Shown here piece by piece: positions 1-7,129 of a stretch of 64,000 nt of DNA (positions within the stretch are counted from its first letter, which is position 1; the number at the start of each line of letters is the position of its first letter). Below the pieces are notes generated by a model. The model was given only the letters and a program-made list of their open reading frames with translations. It made no database searches and was not told where the DNA came from. Location of the stretch: positions 353,897 through 417,896 of the forward strand of contig NZ_FOXH01000005.1 in the NCBI RefSeq assembly GCF_900115665.1, written 5' to 3'. The stretch comes from Pseudarcicella hirudinis. Lineage in GTDB: Bacteria > Bacteroidota > Bacteroidia > Cytophagales > Spirosomataceae. The translations under genes were made by a program, and so were the position numbers.

Positions 1-1
1 C

Positions 2-424
2 TGGACTGACAAAGCAACAGGCATTAAGCTAAAAACAAGGCCTGATGTGTGCCGGGAAAATAGTCGAACTATAGTTGATATCAAAACGATGTCTGATGCT
101 TCGCCTTCGAAATTTGCCCGGGATAGCTCAAACTTTGAATATCCGCTTCAAGCTGCTATACAAATGAGAGGTGTTATTGAGTCAGGAATGTATGACAGGG
201 TTGACAATTATTATTGGGTGTGCTTTGAAAAAGAACCTCCTTACAACGCTCAAATTTACAGGTTTCCAAAGGCCGAGTGGGCATTTTTTCAGAACAAGTT
301 AGATTTCATCTTGTCCAAAATAGCAATGGCAAGAGAGCAAAATAAATACATCGGTTATACAGATAGAGCCGATAACAACCTGGGCATTCTTGAATTAGAG
401 ATACCGGTATGGTATAAAGGTTAG
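2..424 (+). CDS. Phage PD-(D/E)XK exonuclease, 3' part (RecE-like, DUF3799 type)
   Basis: Only the last 140 codons are inside the window; the frame is open from base 2, so the start lies upstream. The visible part carries the nuclease signature: an Asp in RPDV (bases 41-52), then VDIKT (74-88) as the (D/E)xK element, then a QAAIQMRG helix (about 152-175) like the QxxxY-type motif of RecE/lambda-exonuclease-like enzymes. Such enzymes resect dsDNA ends for phage single-strand annealing recombination, usually beside a RecT-like annealase, which would be expected to the left. Family placement is from motif recognition, and the exact subfamily is inferred. A GTG at 47 could be miscalled as a start, but the reading frame clearly continues upstream of it. 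Confidence 0.75.
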   Translation, partial: WTDKATGIKLKTRPDVCRENSRTIVDIKTMSDASPSKFARDSSNFEYPLQAAIQMRGVIESGMYDRVDNYYWVCFEKEPPYNAQIYRFPKAEWAFFQNKLDFILSKIAMAREQNKYIGYTDRADNNLGILELEIPVWYKG

Positions 425-456
425 ATTTAGATTGATATTTGATTTTAGGGTGTAGA

Positions 457-485
457 ACTCCCTTTTTGTTTTGCTTAAAGGGAGT
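457..485 (+). other. Intergenic hairpin after the exonuclease gene
   Basis: A 9-bp perfect inverted repeat (ACTCCCTTT at 457-465, AAAGGGAGT at 477-485) with an 11-nt loop lies between the exonuclease stop and the next gene. No T-run follows it, so it is more likely an RNA-processing or stabilising stem than a complete intrinsic terminator. Confidence 0.45.
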
Positions 486-515
486 CTAATAAACTGAAAC
501 TTAAACAATAAGGCA

Positions 516-644
516 ATGATATATTTAATAATTGGCGTTGGAGTATTTGTAGTTATTGGGGCTACAATACTCATAAAAGAGATATTCTTTGAAAGAACCC
601 CGATGAATAGTATCTATTGTAATCAAGATTATTACGATGAATGA
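516..644 (+). CDS. Tiny membrane peptide, 42 aa, coupled to next gene
   Basis: It begins MIYLIIGVGVFVVIGATILI, one strongly hydrophobic helix from residue 2 to about 20, followed by a short polar tail. Its end overlaps the next gene by 8 bases (the next ATG at 637 lies inside its last codons), so translation is probably coupled. It is too short for a family match. It is the first of three such peptides in the next 800 bases, each overlapping the start of a soluble gene. Confidence 0.55.
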   Translation: MIYLIIGVGVFVVIGATILIKEIFFERTPMNSIYCNQDYYDE

Positions 645-927
645 AACAATAGATCACTACAGGCTAAAATGCCACTTCGAAAGAGCATTAACCACAAGGG
701 AATCAATAAAATACCTTAAAGGTTCTGAGTTATCAACTGACAGGCTTCTTAAAGATGCAATTGACAGCCAGTTTTCAAATTTTGATAAACTGGAAGAAAG
801 CCTTCAGCAAGATATTACAAGAGAATCGAAAAAGGTATTTAAGGACTGGTGGGGTAATTACCCTTACAGAGATGACATTTTGAATAATAAGGTAACTATC
901 AGACCATTTCCAAAACGTAAAAACTAA
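637..927 (+). CDS. Hypothetical early phage protein, 96 aa
   Basis: No family is recognised. The product is charged and predicted mostly helical, with a WWGNYPYRDDIL segment near residue 71 and a basic C-terminus (FPKRKN). Its ATG overlaps the end of the preceding membrane peptide, and the next peptide begins 5 bases after its stop, so it sits inside one tightly packed operon. Confidence 0.7.
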   Translation: MNETIDHYRLKCHFERALTTRESIKYLKGSELSTDRLLKDAIDSQFSNFDKLEESLQQDITRESKKVFKDWWGNYPYRDDILNNKVTIRPFPKRKN

Positions 928-931
928 GAAA

Positions 932-1009
932 ATGGCAATCATTTCAATCATAATGATTCTTATAGGTGTATTTGTAGCCTATAAAGTATCCCAAAAAACA
1001 GAACAATGA
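932..1009 (+). CDS. Tiny membrane peptide, 25 aa
   Basis: It encodes MAIISIIMILIGVFVAYKVS followed by a short polar end: a single hydrophobic helix of about 17 residues. Its TGA overlaps the next ATG as ATGA (1006-1009), the usual sign of translational coupling. It may be a real membrane peptide or mainly a coupling leader; the sequence cannot decide. Confidence 0.5.
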   Translation: MAIISIIMILIGVFVAYKVSQKTEQ

Positions 1010-1242
1010 GAGATGTATTATTTAAAAAGCTCATAGCGCCCGGAAAGGGATATGAAGAGGAATTCATTAATGAAGGTTGCTTTCATGCGTGGGGATCTTG
1101 TTTTGAAGACGATGGACTAACCTTGGTTCAGTATAGTATAGCGATTATTGAGGACAAACAAGGCTTTGTTCATGAAATTAAACCATCAAATGTAAAATTC
1201 GTTGTGGAACCACAAGATCACAACTTTGAGCCTCCTTGGTAA
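1006..1242 (+). CDS. Hypothetical early phage protein, 78 aa
   Basis: This is a small, acidic, soluble protein with a CFHAWGSCFEDDG segment (residues about 25-37) and beta-rich character (YSIAIIEDKQG). It begins in an ATGA overlap with the upstream micro-peptide and is followed at once by another one (ATG at 1244). No family is recognised. Confidence 0.65.
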   Translation: MRDVLFKKLIAPGKGYEEEFINEGCFHAWGSCFEDDGLTLVQYSIAIIEDKQGFVHEIKPSNVKFVVEPQDHNFEPPW

Positions 1243-1243
1243 T

Positions 1244-1342
1244 ATGGAAATCATACACAGTTTAATTCTAATATTTCTCACCGTAGTTCTTTTTGTTGCA
1301 ACAGCTGCATACTGCGAGAGCTGCACATCAAAAACAAAATGA
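1244..1342 (+). CDS. Tiny membrane peptide, 32 aa
   Basis: It begins MEIIHSLILIFLTVVLFVAT, one hydrophobic helix, and ends with a CESC-containing tail. Its stop overlaps the ATG of the exonuclease gene (ATGA at 1339-1342). It is the third member of the micro-peptide series, placed in the same way as the other two. Confidence 0.5.
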   Translation: MEIIHSLILIFLTVVLFVATAAYCESCTSKTK

Positions 1343-1923
1343 GCAAGATTTTATTTTTTGACATAGAAACAACCGGGCTTGACAATCAAAAAAACGGCAT
1401 TCATCAGCTTGCCTGTATAGTTGACATTGACGGAAAAGAGGCAGAAAGGTTCAACTTAAAGCTAAAGCCCTTCAAAGATGATGTGATTGAAGAACAAGCA
1501 CTTGCTATAGGCAATGTAACCTATGAGCAAATTACAGGTCCTGACTATTTAGAACCAACCTATCAAAAAAACAAGCTTTGTGATATTCTTAAAAAGTATG
1601 TTGACAAGTTTGACAAACTTGATAAAATGCACCTTGCGGGCTATAACAACGCAAGCTTTGACAATCAGTTCCTGAGACGTCTTTTTGAAAAATGTGGAGA
1701 CAATTATTTTGGGTCTTGGTTCTGGTCGGATTCAATTGATGTAATGGTATTGTCTTCATATAAATTCCAAAACAAAAGAAGCCAGATGCCAAATTTCAAA
1801 CTTGGTACCGTAGCTCAGTATTCAGGGATAAAAGTGCAAGATGATGGACTGCATGATGCACTTTATGACATCGAACTAACACGGAAAATTTACTACAAGC
1901 TTATGTTCAATAAGGAAGTTTAA
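1339..1923 (+). CDS. DnaQ-like 3'-5' exonuclease (DEDDh)
   Basis: The 194-aa protein shows all three Exo motifs of the RNase T/DnaQ superfamily: FFDIETTGL near the N-terminus (Asp and Glu of Exo I), AGYNNASFDNQFL around residue 101 (Exo II), and HDALYDIELT around residue 173 (Exo III, with His and the last Asp, making it DEDDh). It is the length of a stand-alone exonuclease domain. It probably trims 3' ends during phage replication or recombination. The start is fixed by the ATGA overlap with the upstream peptide. Confidence 0.88.
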   Translation: MSKILFFDIETTGLDNQKNGIHQLACIVDIDGKEAERFNLKLKPFKDDVIEEQALAIGNVTYEQITGPDYLEPTYQKNKLCDILKKYVDKFDKLDKMHLAGYNNASFDNQFLRRLFEKCGDNYFGSWFWSDSIDVMVLSSYKFQNKRSQMPNFKLGTVAQYSGIKVQDDGLHDALYDIELTRKIYYKLMFNKEV

Positions 1924-1971
1924 GAAGAAATAATACGGCTCAAATAATTTAAAGATAAAAAAACTGTAAAA

Positions 1972-2475
1972 ATGTGGTACTTAGGAAAAATAAGATTTCA
2001 AAAAGAGGACGAATCCGGATCATTAAAAACTATTAATGAAGCTTATCTGGTAGATGCTGTTTCATACACTGATGCCGAAGCAAGGCTGTATGAATATATC
2101 CCAGATTCCACCCAAAATTGGAATTTGGTTAGCCTGGTGAAGCAAACCATTTCTGAAATATTTCATATTGAAAACGGATCAGAAGTCTGGTATAAGGCAA
2201 AAGTTCAATATGTGACATTTGACGAAAAGTCACAGAAAGAAAAGAAAACACCTATCGTAATGCTGATTAACGCTGAGAATCCAAAGGATGCTTATGAGTT
2301 ATTGACTAAGCAACTTGGAACGATTGATGATTATCATATTACAAATGTTAATCTGACTTCTATTCTTGAAATCGTTCATTATAAGCCTGAAAATGAACTT
2401 TTAAAGAAAGGTAATTTTCTTAAAGTTCCGGATGAGTTTCTTAAAGTCAATGACAACCCAGAAGACAAGCATTGA
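1972..2475 (+). CDS. DUF4494 family protein
   Basis: The 167-aa protein begins MWYLGKIRFQKEDE and contains EAYLVDAVSYTDAEARLYEY and WYKAKVQYVTFDEKSQKEKK, the pattern of the DUF4494 family found in Bacteroidetes phages and mobile elements. The fold is a repeated alpha/beta unit of unknown function. It lies 48 bases after the exonuclease, in the replication/recombination part of the operon. Family membership is strong; function is unknown. Confidence 0.85.
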   Translation: MWYLGKIRFQKEDESGSLKTINEAYLVDAVSYTDAEARLYEYIPDSTQNWNLVSLVKQTISEIFHIENGSEVWYKAKVQYVTFDEKSQKEKKTPIVMLINAENPKDAYELLTKQLGTIDDYHITNVNLTSILEIVHYKPENELLKKGNFLKVPDEFLKVNDNPEDKH

Positions 2476-2477
2476 GT

Positions 2478-2759
2478 ATGAAACCTTCAATAACAATAAA
2501 TGCAGTTTCAAACTTCTTTGAGCTGCATTTCGAAATTACCGGAAGGACTGAAGAGTCGATAAACAGAAAAGCCCTGTCAACTTGCCGGAGGATTAAAAGG
2601 TTACATAAGGCCTACATCGAAAGCCATGTTGGTAAGAAACCGACCAAAAAAATGATTCCGGTGCCATGGAATCTGGGAATACACAAACAAATCTGGCAAG
2701 AAAAATTTGAAAAGGCCGGTGGCCTAAAGGTCCAGATTTCAAAAACAATAATCAATTAA
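2478..2759 (+). CDS. Hypothetical phage protein, 93 aa
   Basis: The frame is open from a TTG at 2472, which overlaps the DUF4494 stop, but the ATG at 2478 is the more likely start. The product is basic, with an arginine/lysine-rich helix (STCRRIKRLHKAYIESH) that could bind nucleic acid. No family is recognised. Confidence 0.65.
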   Translation: MKPSITINAVSNFFELHFEITGRTEESINRKALSTCRRIKRLHKAYIESHVGKKPTKKMIPVPWNLGIHKQIWQEKFEKAGGLKVQISKTIIN

Positions 2760-2771
2760 ATAGTAGGATAA

Positions 2772-2852
2772 CCTGCGTTAACGCACTTAGCAAAATTCGT
2801 AGTTGAAATAAAAAACTAAGTGGGCGTTACTGCACTCGATATGCGACGCAGG
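2772..2852. repeat. Nested inverted repeat ahead of the methyltransferase genes
   Basis: This non-coding stretch holds CCTGCGT (2772-2778) pairing with ACGCAGG (2846-2852), and inside it ACGCACTTAG (2781-2790) pairing imperfectly with CTAAGTGGGCGT (2816-2827). TGCGTTAACGCA (2774-2785) is also a perfect 12-bp palindrome by itself. It could fold into a branched RNA or serve as an operator for the methyltransferase operon, which starts 18 bases downstream. Confidence 0.55.
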
Positions 2853-2869
2853 GCAAAAAAAATCAAACC

Positions 2870-3934
2870 ATGACCTTTGAAATAAAGCACGGTGATAATA
2901 TAGAAATCCTTAAATACTATCCAAATAACCATTTCGATAGTATTGTAACTGATGCACCGTACGGACTAGGAAGAGAACAAGATCCGGAAAAGGTTTTGAA
3001 GGAATGGTTAACGCACGGATATTATGAAATAAAAGGAAAAGGTTTTATGGGTAAAGCCTGGGATGCCTTTGTGCCTCAGCCTGTTTTCTGGAAAGAATGC
3101 ATAAGGGTATTAAAGCCGGGCGGACATTTATTATGTTTCTTCGGAACTCGTACATATGATTGGGGAACCTTAGCAATTAGATTAGCAGGGTTTCAGATAC
3201 GAGATATGATAACCTGGCATTATGGCTCAGGATTTCCCAAATCAGTAAACTGCGGTGATGGGAAAGGAACAGCACTAAAACCAGCCTCAGAGCCTATTTG
3301 TGTCGCAAGAAAACCTTTGGAGGGAACTATCTATCAAAATTTCAAAAAATACGGGATTGGAGTATTGAACATTGATAATTGCAGAATAGAATTTAAATCT
3401 GAAGATAATATACAGCCTGACGATCTTGGCAGATTTCCTGCGAATGTAATATTTGATGAATACACATCTTGTATACTTGATGAACAATCCGGGATACTCA
3501 CATCAGGGAAACCACAAGGTATAAGAAAGGCCAGCAATAAGATATATGGACAATATAGCCCAGGCTTAGAAATAACAGGGTATGGTGATACAGGTGGTGC
3601 GAGTCGTTTTTTCTATTGTGCAAAAGCCTCTAAATCAGAAAGAAATGCAGGTCTTGAAGTTATTGAAAACTTTCATCCGACAGTAAAACCAATATCGCTA
3701 ATGAGGTGGTTGCAATGTCTTGTAACACCCAAAGGGGGACTAACTCTCGATCCTTTTGCAGGTTCTGGAACATCCGGTTGTTCGGCAGCTTTTGAAGCTA
3801 TCAATATTGTTATGATAGAAATGCAGAAAGAGTATATTCCTATCATCGAAGCAAGAATAGCTTACTGGAAAGATAAGGCTAATAGGGAAAAATATTACAG
3901 AGAATTAAAAGAATCTCAACTTGAATTATTCTAA
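2870..3934 (+). CDS. DNA adenine-N6/cytosine-N4 methyltransferase
   Basis: The 354-aa enzyme has the N6_N4_Mtase domain in beta-class order. The catalytic motif comes first, as VTDAPYGLG (residues about 26-34; DAPY replaces the usual DPPY). The SAM-binding motif comes late, as LDPFAGSGTSG (about residue 296). The target-recognition region lies between. It should methylate an amino group on A or C at an unknown site. It is the first of three adjacent methyltransferase genes with no recognisable restriction nuclease beside them, as expected for a phage that masks its DNA from host restriction. Confidence 0.88.
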   Translation: MTFEIKHGDNIEILKYYPNNHFDSIVTDAPYGLGREQDPEKVLKEWLTHGYYEIKGKGFMGKAWDAFVPQPVFWKECIRVLKPGGHLLCFFGTRTYDWGTLAIRLAGFQIRDMITWHYGSGFPKSVNCGDGKGTALKPASEPICVARKPLEGTIYQNFKKYGIGVLNIDNCRIEFKSEDNIQPDDLGRFPANVIFDEYTSCILDEQSGILTSGKPQGIRKASNKIYGQYSPGLEITGYGDTGGASRFFYCAKASKSERNAGLEVIENFHPTVKPISLMRWLQCLVTPKGGLTLDPFAGSGTSGCSAAFEAINIVMIEMQKEYIPIIEARIAYWKDKANREKYYRELKESQLELF

Positions 3935-3935
3935 A

Positions 3936-5186
3936 ATGAAACTAATCAGCCTGTTTGCTGGAATTGACGGCTTTGGATATGCAGCCGAGGAGATAGGTTG
4001 GGAGGTGGCTGCATATTGTGAAATAAATCAGTTTTGTCAATATATTTTAAAAGATAAATATACTAATGCAGAATCGCACAAAGACATCAAAAACACAGAT
4101 TTCTCTGTTTACAGAGGAAGAGTTGATATCCTTACAGGCGGATTTCCTTGTCAGCCCTACAGCCTTGCAGGGCAGCGAAAAGGAACAGAGGATGAACGCC
4201 ATCTGTGGCCAGAAATGCTTAGAGCAATACGAGAATCTCAACCGACGTGGGTCGTGGGCGAAAACGTTCCCGGCATTATTAATTGGAATGGAGGGTTGGT
4301 CTTCGAGCAGGTGCAGGTTGACTTGGAAGCTGAAGGGTACGAAGTACTCCCGTTTATACTTCCAGCTGCGGGCGTCGGCGCACCGCACAAACGGGATCGA
4401 GTCTGGTTTATTGCTTACTCCTACAAGTGTGCAAACTGTCGAAAGTCCAGAAAAAATGCGTCAGCGTGCCGAGAAAAACGGTTACAAAAATGGAACAAAA
4501 TTCGGAAGTCTCGCAAGTCAAATAGTTTTTGGAGGTTTATTGCCTACTCCGAAAGCTTCGGAAGGAGAAAGAGGAACAGAGAGGAAGTTAAGTATAGAGC
4601 ATGGGAAACTGGTAAACCGATCGCCAAAAGGCGTGAAATACGGAATAGGAATAAGACAATTGGCGGAGCAGGGATTTCTTCCTACTCCCGTTTCTTCAGA
4701 CGCAACGGTGGGTTCAGTTATCGGAAAAGACGATACTTTCAAAGAAACATCAACCGGTATGCCAAGAAAAATAAATCGAAATGGGGCGTCCGGAAGTGTT
4801 GGATTAGCAAGATTGGTCAAGTTGCTTCCGACGCCCGCATCATCGAATTACAAAGGAGCAAGTTCGATGGAAGTGTTAAAGGCAAGAGGTCGATTAAAAC
4901 CAGTAGCGGACAATTTAGTAGATCAATTTGCAGTGCCTGGGAAATCTTCCCAACTCAACCCCCGGTTTGTGATGGAGATGATGGGTTTTCCACCGAACTA
5001 TTGCGACAGCGCATTCGAGAAGATTGCATGGGAAATTTATCAGAAAAAGAAATCGACAAAATCATTTCAAAAGCGCTTACAGAATGGAGACAAGAAACAA
5101 TAAAAGCCGGTGGAAACGCAGTAGTGCCACAGGTTGTGTTACAAATTTTTAAGGCTATTGAAAAATATCAGTTATTATATGTTTAG
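3936..5186 (+). CDS. dcm: C5-cytosine DNA methyltransferase (Dcm-like)
   Basis: From the ATG at 3936 (one base after the previous stop) the 416-aa protein has FAGIDG (motif I, residues 7-12), PCQPYSLAGQR with catalytic Cys72 (motif IV), ENV at 109-111 (motif VI) and HKRDRVWF at about 151 (motif VIII). The end has WEIFPTQPPVCDGDDGF and GNAVVPQVVLQIF (motif X). Between about residue 165 and 330 the sequence is unusually rich in Lys, Arg and Ser. That is explained by a second gene (4066-5103) fully nested in another frame. An in-frame upstream TTG (3921) is less likely as start. Confidence 0.88.
   Translation: MKLISLFAGIDGFGYAAEEIGWEVAAYCEINQFCQYILKDKYTNAESHKDIKNTDFSVYRGRVDILTGGFPCQPYSLAGQRKGTEDERHLWPEMLRAIRESQPTWVVGENVPGIINWNGGLVFEQVQVDLEAEGYEVLPFILPAAGVGAPHKRDRVWFIAYSYKCANCRKSRKNASACREKRLQKWNKIRKSRKSNSFWRFIAYSESFGRRKRNREEVKYRAWETGKPIAKRREIRNRNKTIGGAGISSYSRFFRRNGGFSYRKRRYFQRNINRYAKKNKSKWGVRKCWISKIGQVASDARIIELQRSKFDGSVKGKRSIKTSSGQFSRSICSAWEIFPTQPPVCDGDDGFSTELLRQRIREDCMGNLSEKEIDKIISKALTEWRQETIKAGGNAVVPQVVLQIFKAIEKYQLLYV
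4066..5103 (+). CDS. Overprinted gene nested inside dcm (LPTP-repeat protein)
   Basis: This 345-aa frame lies wholly within dcm, shifted by one base, and is open for 1038 bases. It is not a random open frame. It contains RGSWAKTFPALLIGMEGW, CRLTWKLKGTKYSRLYFQL, repeated L-x-P-T-P motifs (LLLTPTS, LLPTPKAS, FLPTPVSSD, LLPTPASS) and SQLNPRFVMEMMGFPPNY. From memory, these features recur in proteins encoded with phage-type Dcm enzymes. The role is unknown; it may be a target-recognition or specificity partner of the methyltransferase. The alternative is that the frame is untranslated and only mirrors constraint on dcm, but the strong motifs argue against that. Confidence 0.7.
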   Translation: MQNRTKTSKTQISLFTEEELISLQADFLVSPTALQGSEKEQRMNAICGQKCLEQYENLNRRGSWAKTFPALLIGMEGWSSSRCRLTWKLKGTKYSRLYFQLRASAHRTNGIESGLLLTPTSVQTVESPEKMRQRAEKNGYKNGTKFGSLASQIVFGGLLPTPKASEGERGTERKLSIEHGKLVNRSPKGVKYGIGIRQLAEQGFLPTPVSSDATVGSVIGKDDTFKETSTGMPRKINRNGASGSVGLARLVKLLPTPASSNYKGASSMEVLKARGRLKPVADNLVDQFAVPGKSSQLNPRFVMEMMGFPPNYCDSAFEKIAWEIYQKKKSTKSFQKRLQNGDKKQ

Positions 5187-5868
5187 CTACTACGGATCAA
5201 AATCGAAAATAATTGACCTATATCCTGCTCCTAAACATGATACAATAATTGAGCCTTTTGCGGGGTCGGCAAGATATTCGTTAAAGTATTTTGATCGAGA
5301 TATTTATCTATATGATAAATATGATGTTATAGTGCGAATGTGGAAGTTTTTGCAAAAATGTAGCCCAAATGACATTTTATCGCTTCCTGATTTTAAACAG
5401 GGAGATTTGGTAAGGGATTTTAATTTTGATTGTATTGAAATGGAGTGGCTTGTTGGATTTATGGTAGGCAAAGGGAGGCCTATTCCTTCTAATAAGGTTT
5501 CTAAATGGGGTGCGATGCGTTACAGAACAGACAAGATAAGGATTGCCAAAAATTTGCACAAAATAAAACACTGGCATATTGAGCATAAACAATATACTGA
5601 AATTGAAAATATAGATGCTGTATGGTTTATAGATCCTCCTTATGAAACAAAAGGTTTTTTGTATAAACACAACAAAATAGATTATAATCATTTAGCATCT
5701 TTTTGTAAAAGTAGAAAAGGTCAGGTTATAGTCTGCGAAGCACAAGACGCTACATGGCTTCCATTTAAAAGTTTACCGACCAACCAAAGAACATCAAAAG
5801 GTGTATCGAATGAGGCTATTTGGAGTAATGAACAGTTGAATTTAGGGCATCAATGTGTGTTGTTCTAA
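5179..5868 (+). CDS. D12-class adenine-N6 DNA methyltransferase (Dam-like)
   Basis: From the ATG at 5179, overlapping the dcm stop by 8 bases, the 229-aa protein starts MFSYYGSKSKIIDLYP. It has EPFAGSARYSL (SAM-binding motif I) and later WFIDPPYETKG (catalytic DPPY), the order of the D12/Dam class. The frame is open further upstream (5134), but MFSYYGSK matches the usual D12 start. The target is unknown, possibly a short adenine site. It forms a coupled three-gene set with the two upstream methyltransferases. Confidence 0.87.
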   Translation: MFSYYGSKSKIIDLYPAPKHDTIIEPFAGSARYSLKYFDRDIYLYDKYDVIVRMWKFLQKCSPNDILSLPDFKQGDLVRDFNFDCIEMEWLVGFMVGKGRPIPSNKVSKWGAMRYRTDKIRIAKNLHKIKHWHIEHKQYTEIENIDAVWFIDPPYETKGFLYKHNKIDYNHLASFCKSRKGQVIVCEAQDATWLPFKSLPTNQRTSKGVSNEAIWSNEQLNLGHQCVLF

Positions 5869-5887
5869 TAAAAATATCAAACTAATT

Positions 5888-6109
5888 ATGAAAAAACCAA
5901 TCAACTTTTTCCTTGAAAGTATAGACAAGGAGATAATGATAAAGAAAGAGGATAACGCATTTGTTCCTATCCTTATCAAAGACTTGTGTCATGCCAGGGA
6001 GTTGCATCAGAGCCAGAAGGCTGAGAAGCCTGTTATATTCCTCAGCTGTGAGGAGTTTGAGGAAATTAAAGAAAGGTTGAAATGCGATTTAAGAAAGATA
6101 AAACCATAA
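5888..6109 (+). CDS. Hypothetical phage protein, 73 aa
   Basis: The start is taken at ATG 5888 (MKKPINFFLESIDKE) rather than the in-frame ATG at 5855, which would overlap the methyltransferase. The product is mixed-charge and soluble. Its segment PVIFLSCEEFEEIKERL suggests a small alpha/beta fold. No family is recognised. Confidence 0.65.
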   Translation: MKKPINFFLESIDKEIMIKKEDNAFVPILIKDLCHARELHQSQKAEKPVIFLSCEEFEEIKERLKCDLRKIKP

Positions 6110-6113
6110 AGCT

Positions 6114-6311
6114 ATGTATATAATCATCTGGAAAAATAGACATATTAATTACTTTGTTGAGGAAGATTCAAGAGGTTTTATCGAGGAATATCAAACTTAC
6201 GAAGAGGCCAAAGCGTACGCAGAGGGGGTAATAAATGAGTCTGGTAGTAATTATCCAGATTTTTCATCATATCAGATTTACGAGGAAGCTAATTCTTCAA
6301 AAATGGAATAA
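6114..6311 (+). CDS. Hypothetical phage protein, 65 aa
   Basis: This is a short acidic protein (MYIIIWKNRHINYFVEED) that resembles small phage proteins with a beta-hairpin followed by an YEEAKAYAEGV helix. It starts 4 bases after the previous stop. No function can be assigned. Confidence 0.65.
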   Translation: MYIIIWKNRHINYFVEEDSRGFIEEYQTYEEAKAYAEGVINESGSNYPDFSSYQIYEEANSSKME

Positions 6312-6352
6312 AAGCACAAAGATAAATCACTTGAAAACTTTGGTTCTGTAAT

Positions 6353-6378
6353 CCTTGCAATCCGTTGAAAATTGCAGG
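6353..6378. other. Small imperfect hairpin in 194-bp gap
   Basis: The gap 6312-6505 has no credible gene. It holds CCTTGCAAT (6353-6361) opposite ATTGCAGG (6371-6378), a bulged stem with no T-run. It may mark a processing site or a weak promoter/operator for the genes that follow; nothing more can be seen. Confidence 0.3.
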
Positions 6379-6505
6379 AAAAGCAGTAATGATTGTATTT
6401 ATTACACGAACACAAACCGTATGTGGCATACAACAATAAGACCAATAGTCGCTGTGTAAACGCTACCCTGATACCTTTTCTGTCAGAACCAAATTAAATT
6501 AAAAA

Positions 6506-6772
6506 ATGGACGAAAAGTACAAAGATAAAGCGCTTCTAAAAAGCTTCATGAAAGAGTTTTTCCCGTTCTCAGAAATGAGAAAGGCGGGATTGTTCACGAA
6601 AGAAATGAAGGGAAACTACGAGGCTCAGGCAGATAAAATCTGCACTTTTTTAGGATATGAAACTGTCTATGAATATGGCTCAAATGAAGTCAGTTGCCAT
6701 ATTACGTACACTGAAGGAAAGAGACCGGACAACGAAGGATTTGTTACTGTTTTGCCTAACATTTATGAATAA
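6506..6772 (+). CDS. Hypothetical phage protein, 88 aa
   Basis: The N-terminal half is helical and basic (LLKSFMKEFFPFSEMRKAGLF), and the C-terminal half is beta-like (YGSNEVSCHITYTEG). No family is recognised. It opens a second run of small same-strand genes. Confidence 0.65.
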   Translation: MDEKYKDKALLKSFMKEFFPFSEMRKAGLFTKEMKGNYEAQADKICTFLGYETVYEYGSNEVSCHITYTEGKRPDNEGFVTVLPNIYE

Positions 6773-6787
6773 GTCAGAAGCAAGTAT

Positions 6788-7093
6788 ATGATAACATCAT
6801 CAAGTATAAAATGGAGGTTAAAAGAAAATTGGTCATGGGTTGATCATTATCATTCTATTTACAGAGATGATGACCTTATGATTCAATGCGAAAAAATTAC
6901 TGACCGGGATGATGATGGAAGTCCGAAAGGAAAACCAAATACATCATTTTTTATAGACAATGATGAAAGGGAATTTCTGACAGAAGAGGCACTTATTGAT
7001 GCTTATAATGAGAAGTTTAAATTCGAAGGCGAAAACCCGGAGTATGAAATAAAATATATTAAGGTAATTCAAAAAAGGAAAACGCAAGACTGA
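6788..7093 (+). CDS. Hypothetical phage protein, 101 aa
   Basis: This is a soluble acidic protein with a WRLKENWSWVDHYHSIYRDDD opening half and a C-terminal YEIKYIKVIQKRK strand. It lies 15 bases after the previous gene. No family is recognised. Confidence 0.65.
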   Translation: MITSSSIKWRLKENWSWVDHYHSIYRDDDLMIQCEKITDRDDDGSPKGKPNTSFFIDNDEREFLTEEALIDAYNEKFKFEGENPEYEIKYIKVIQKRKTQD

Positions 7094-7129
7094 ACAGGGT
7101 AATTTATAAACTAACAAATCGAAAGCAAA

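Noticed and set aside
2772-2852. Integron attC-like site (AACGC ... GGGCGTTA)
   Set aside because: The expected GTTRRRY core is absent (GTTACTG instead), no integron integrase is visible and the flanks are ordinary phage genes.
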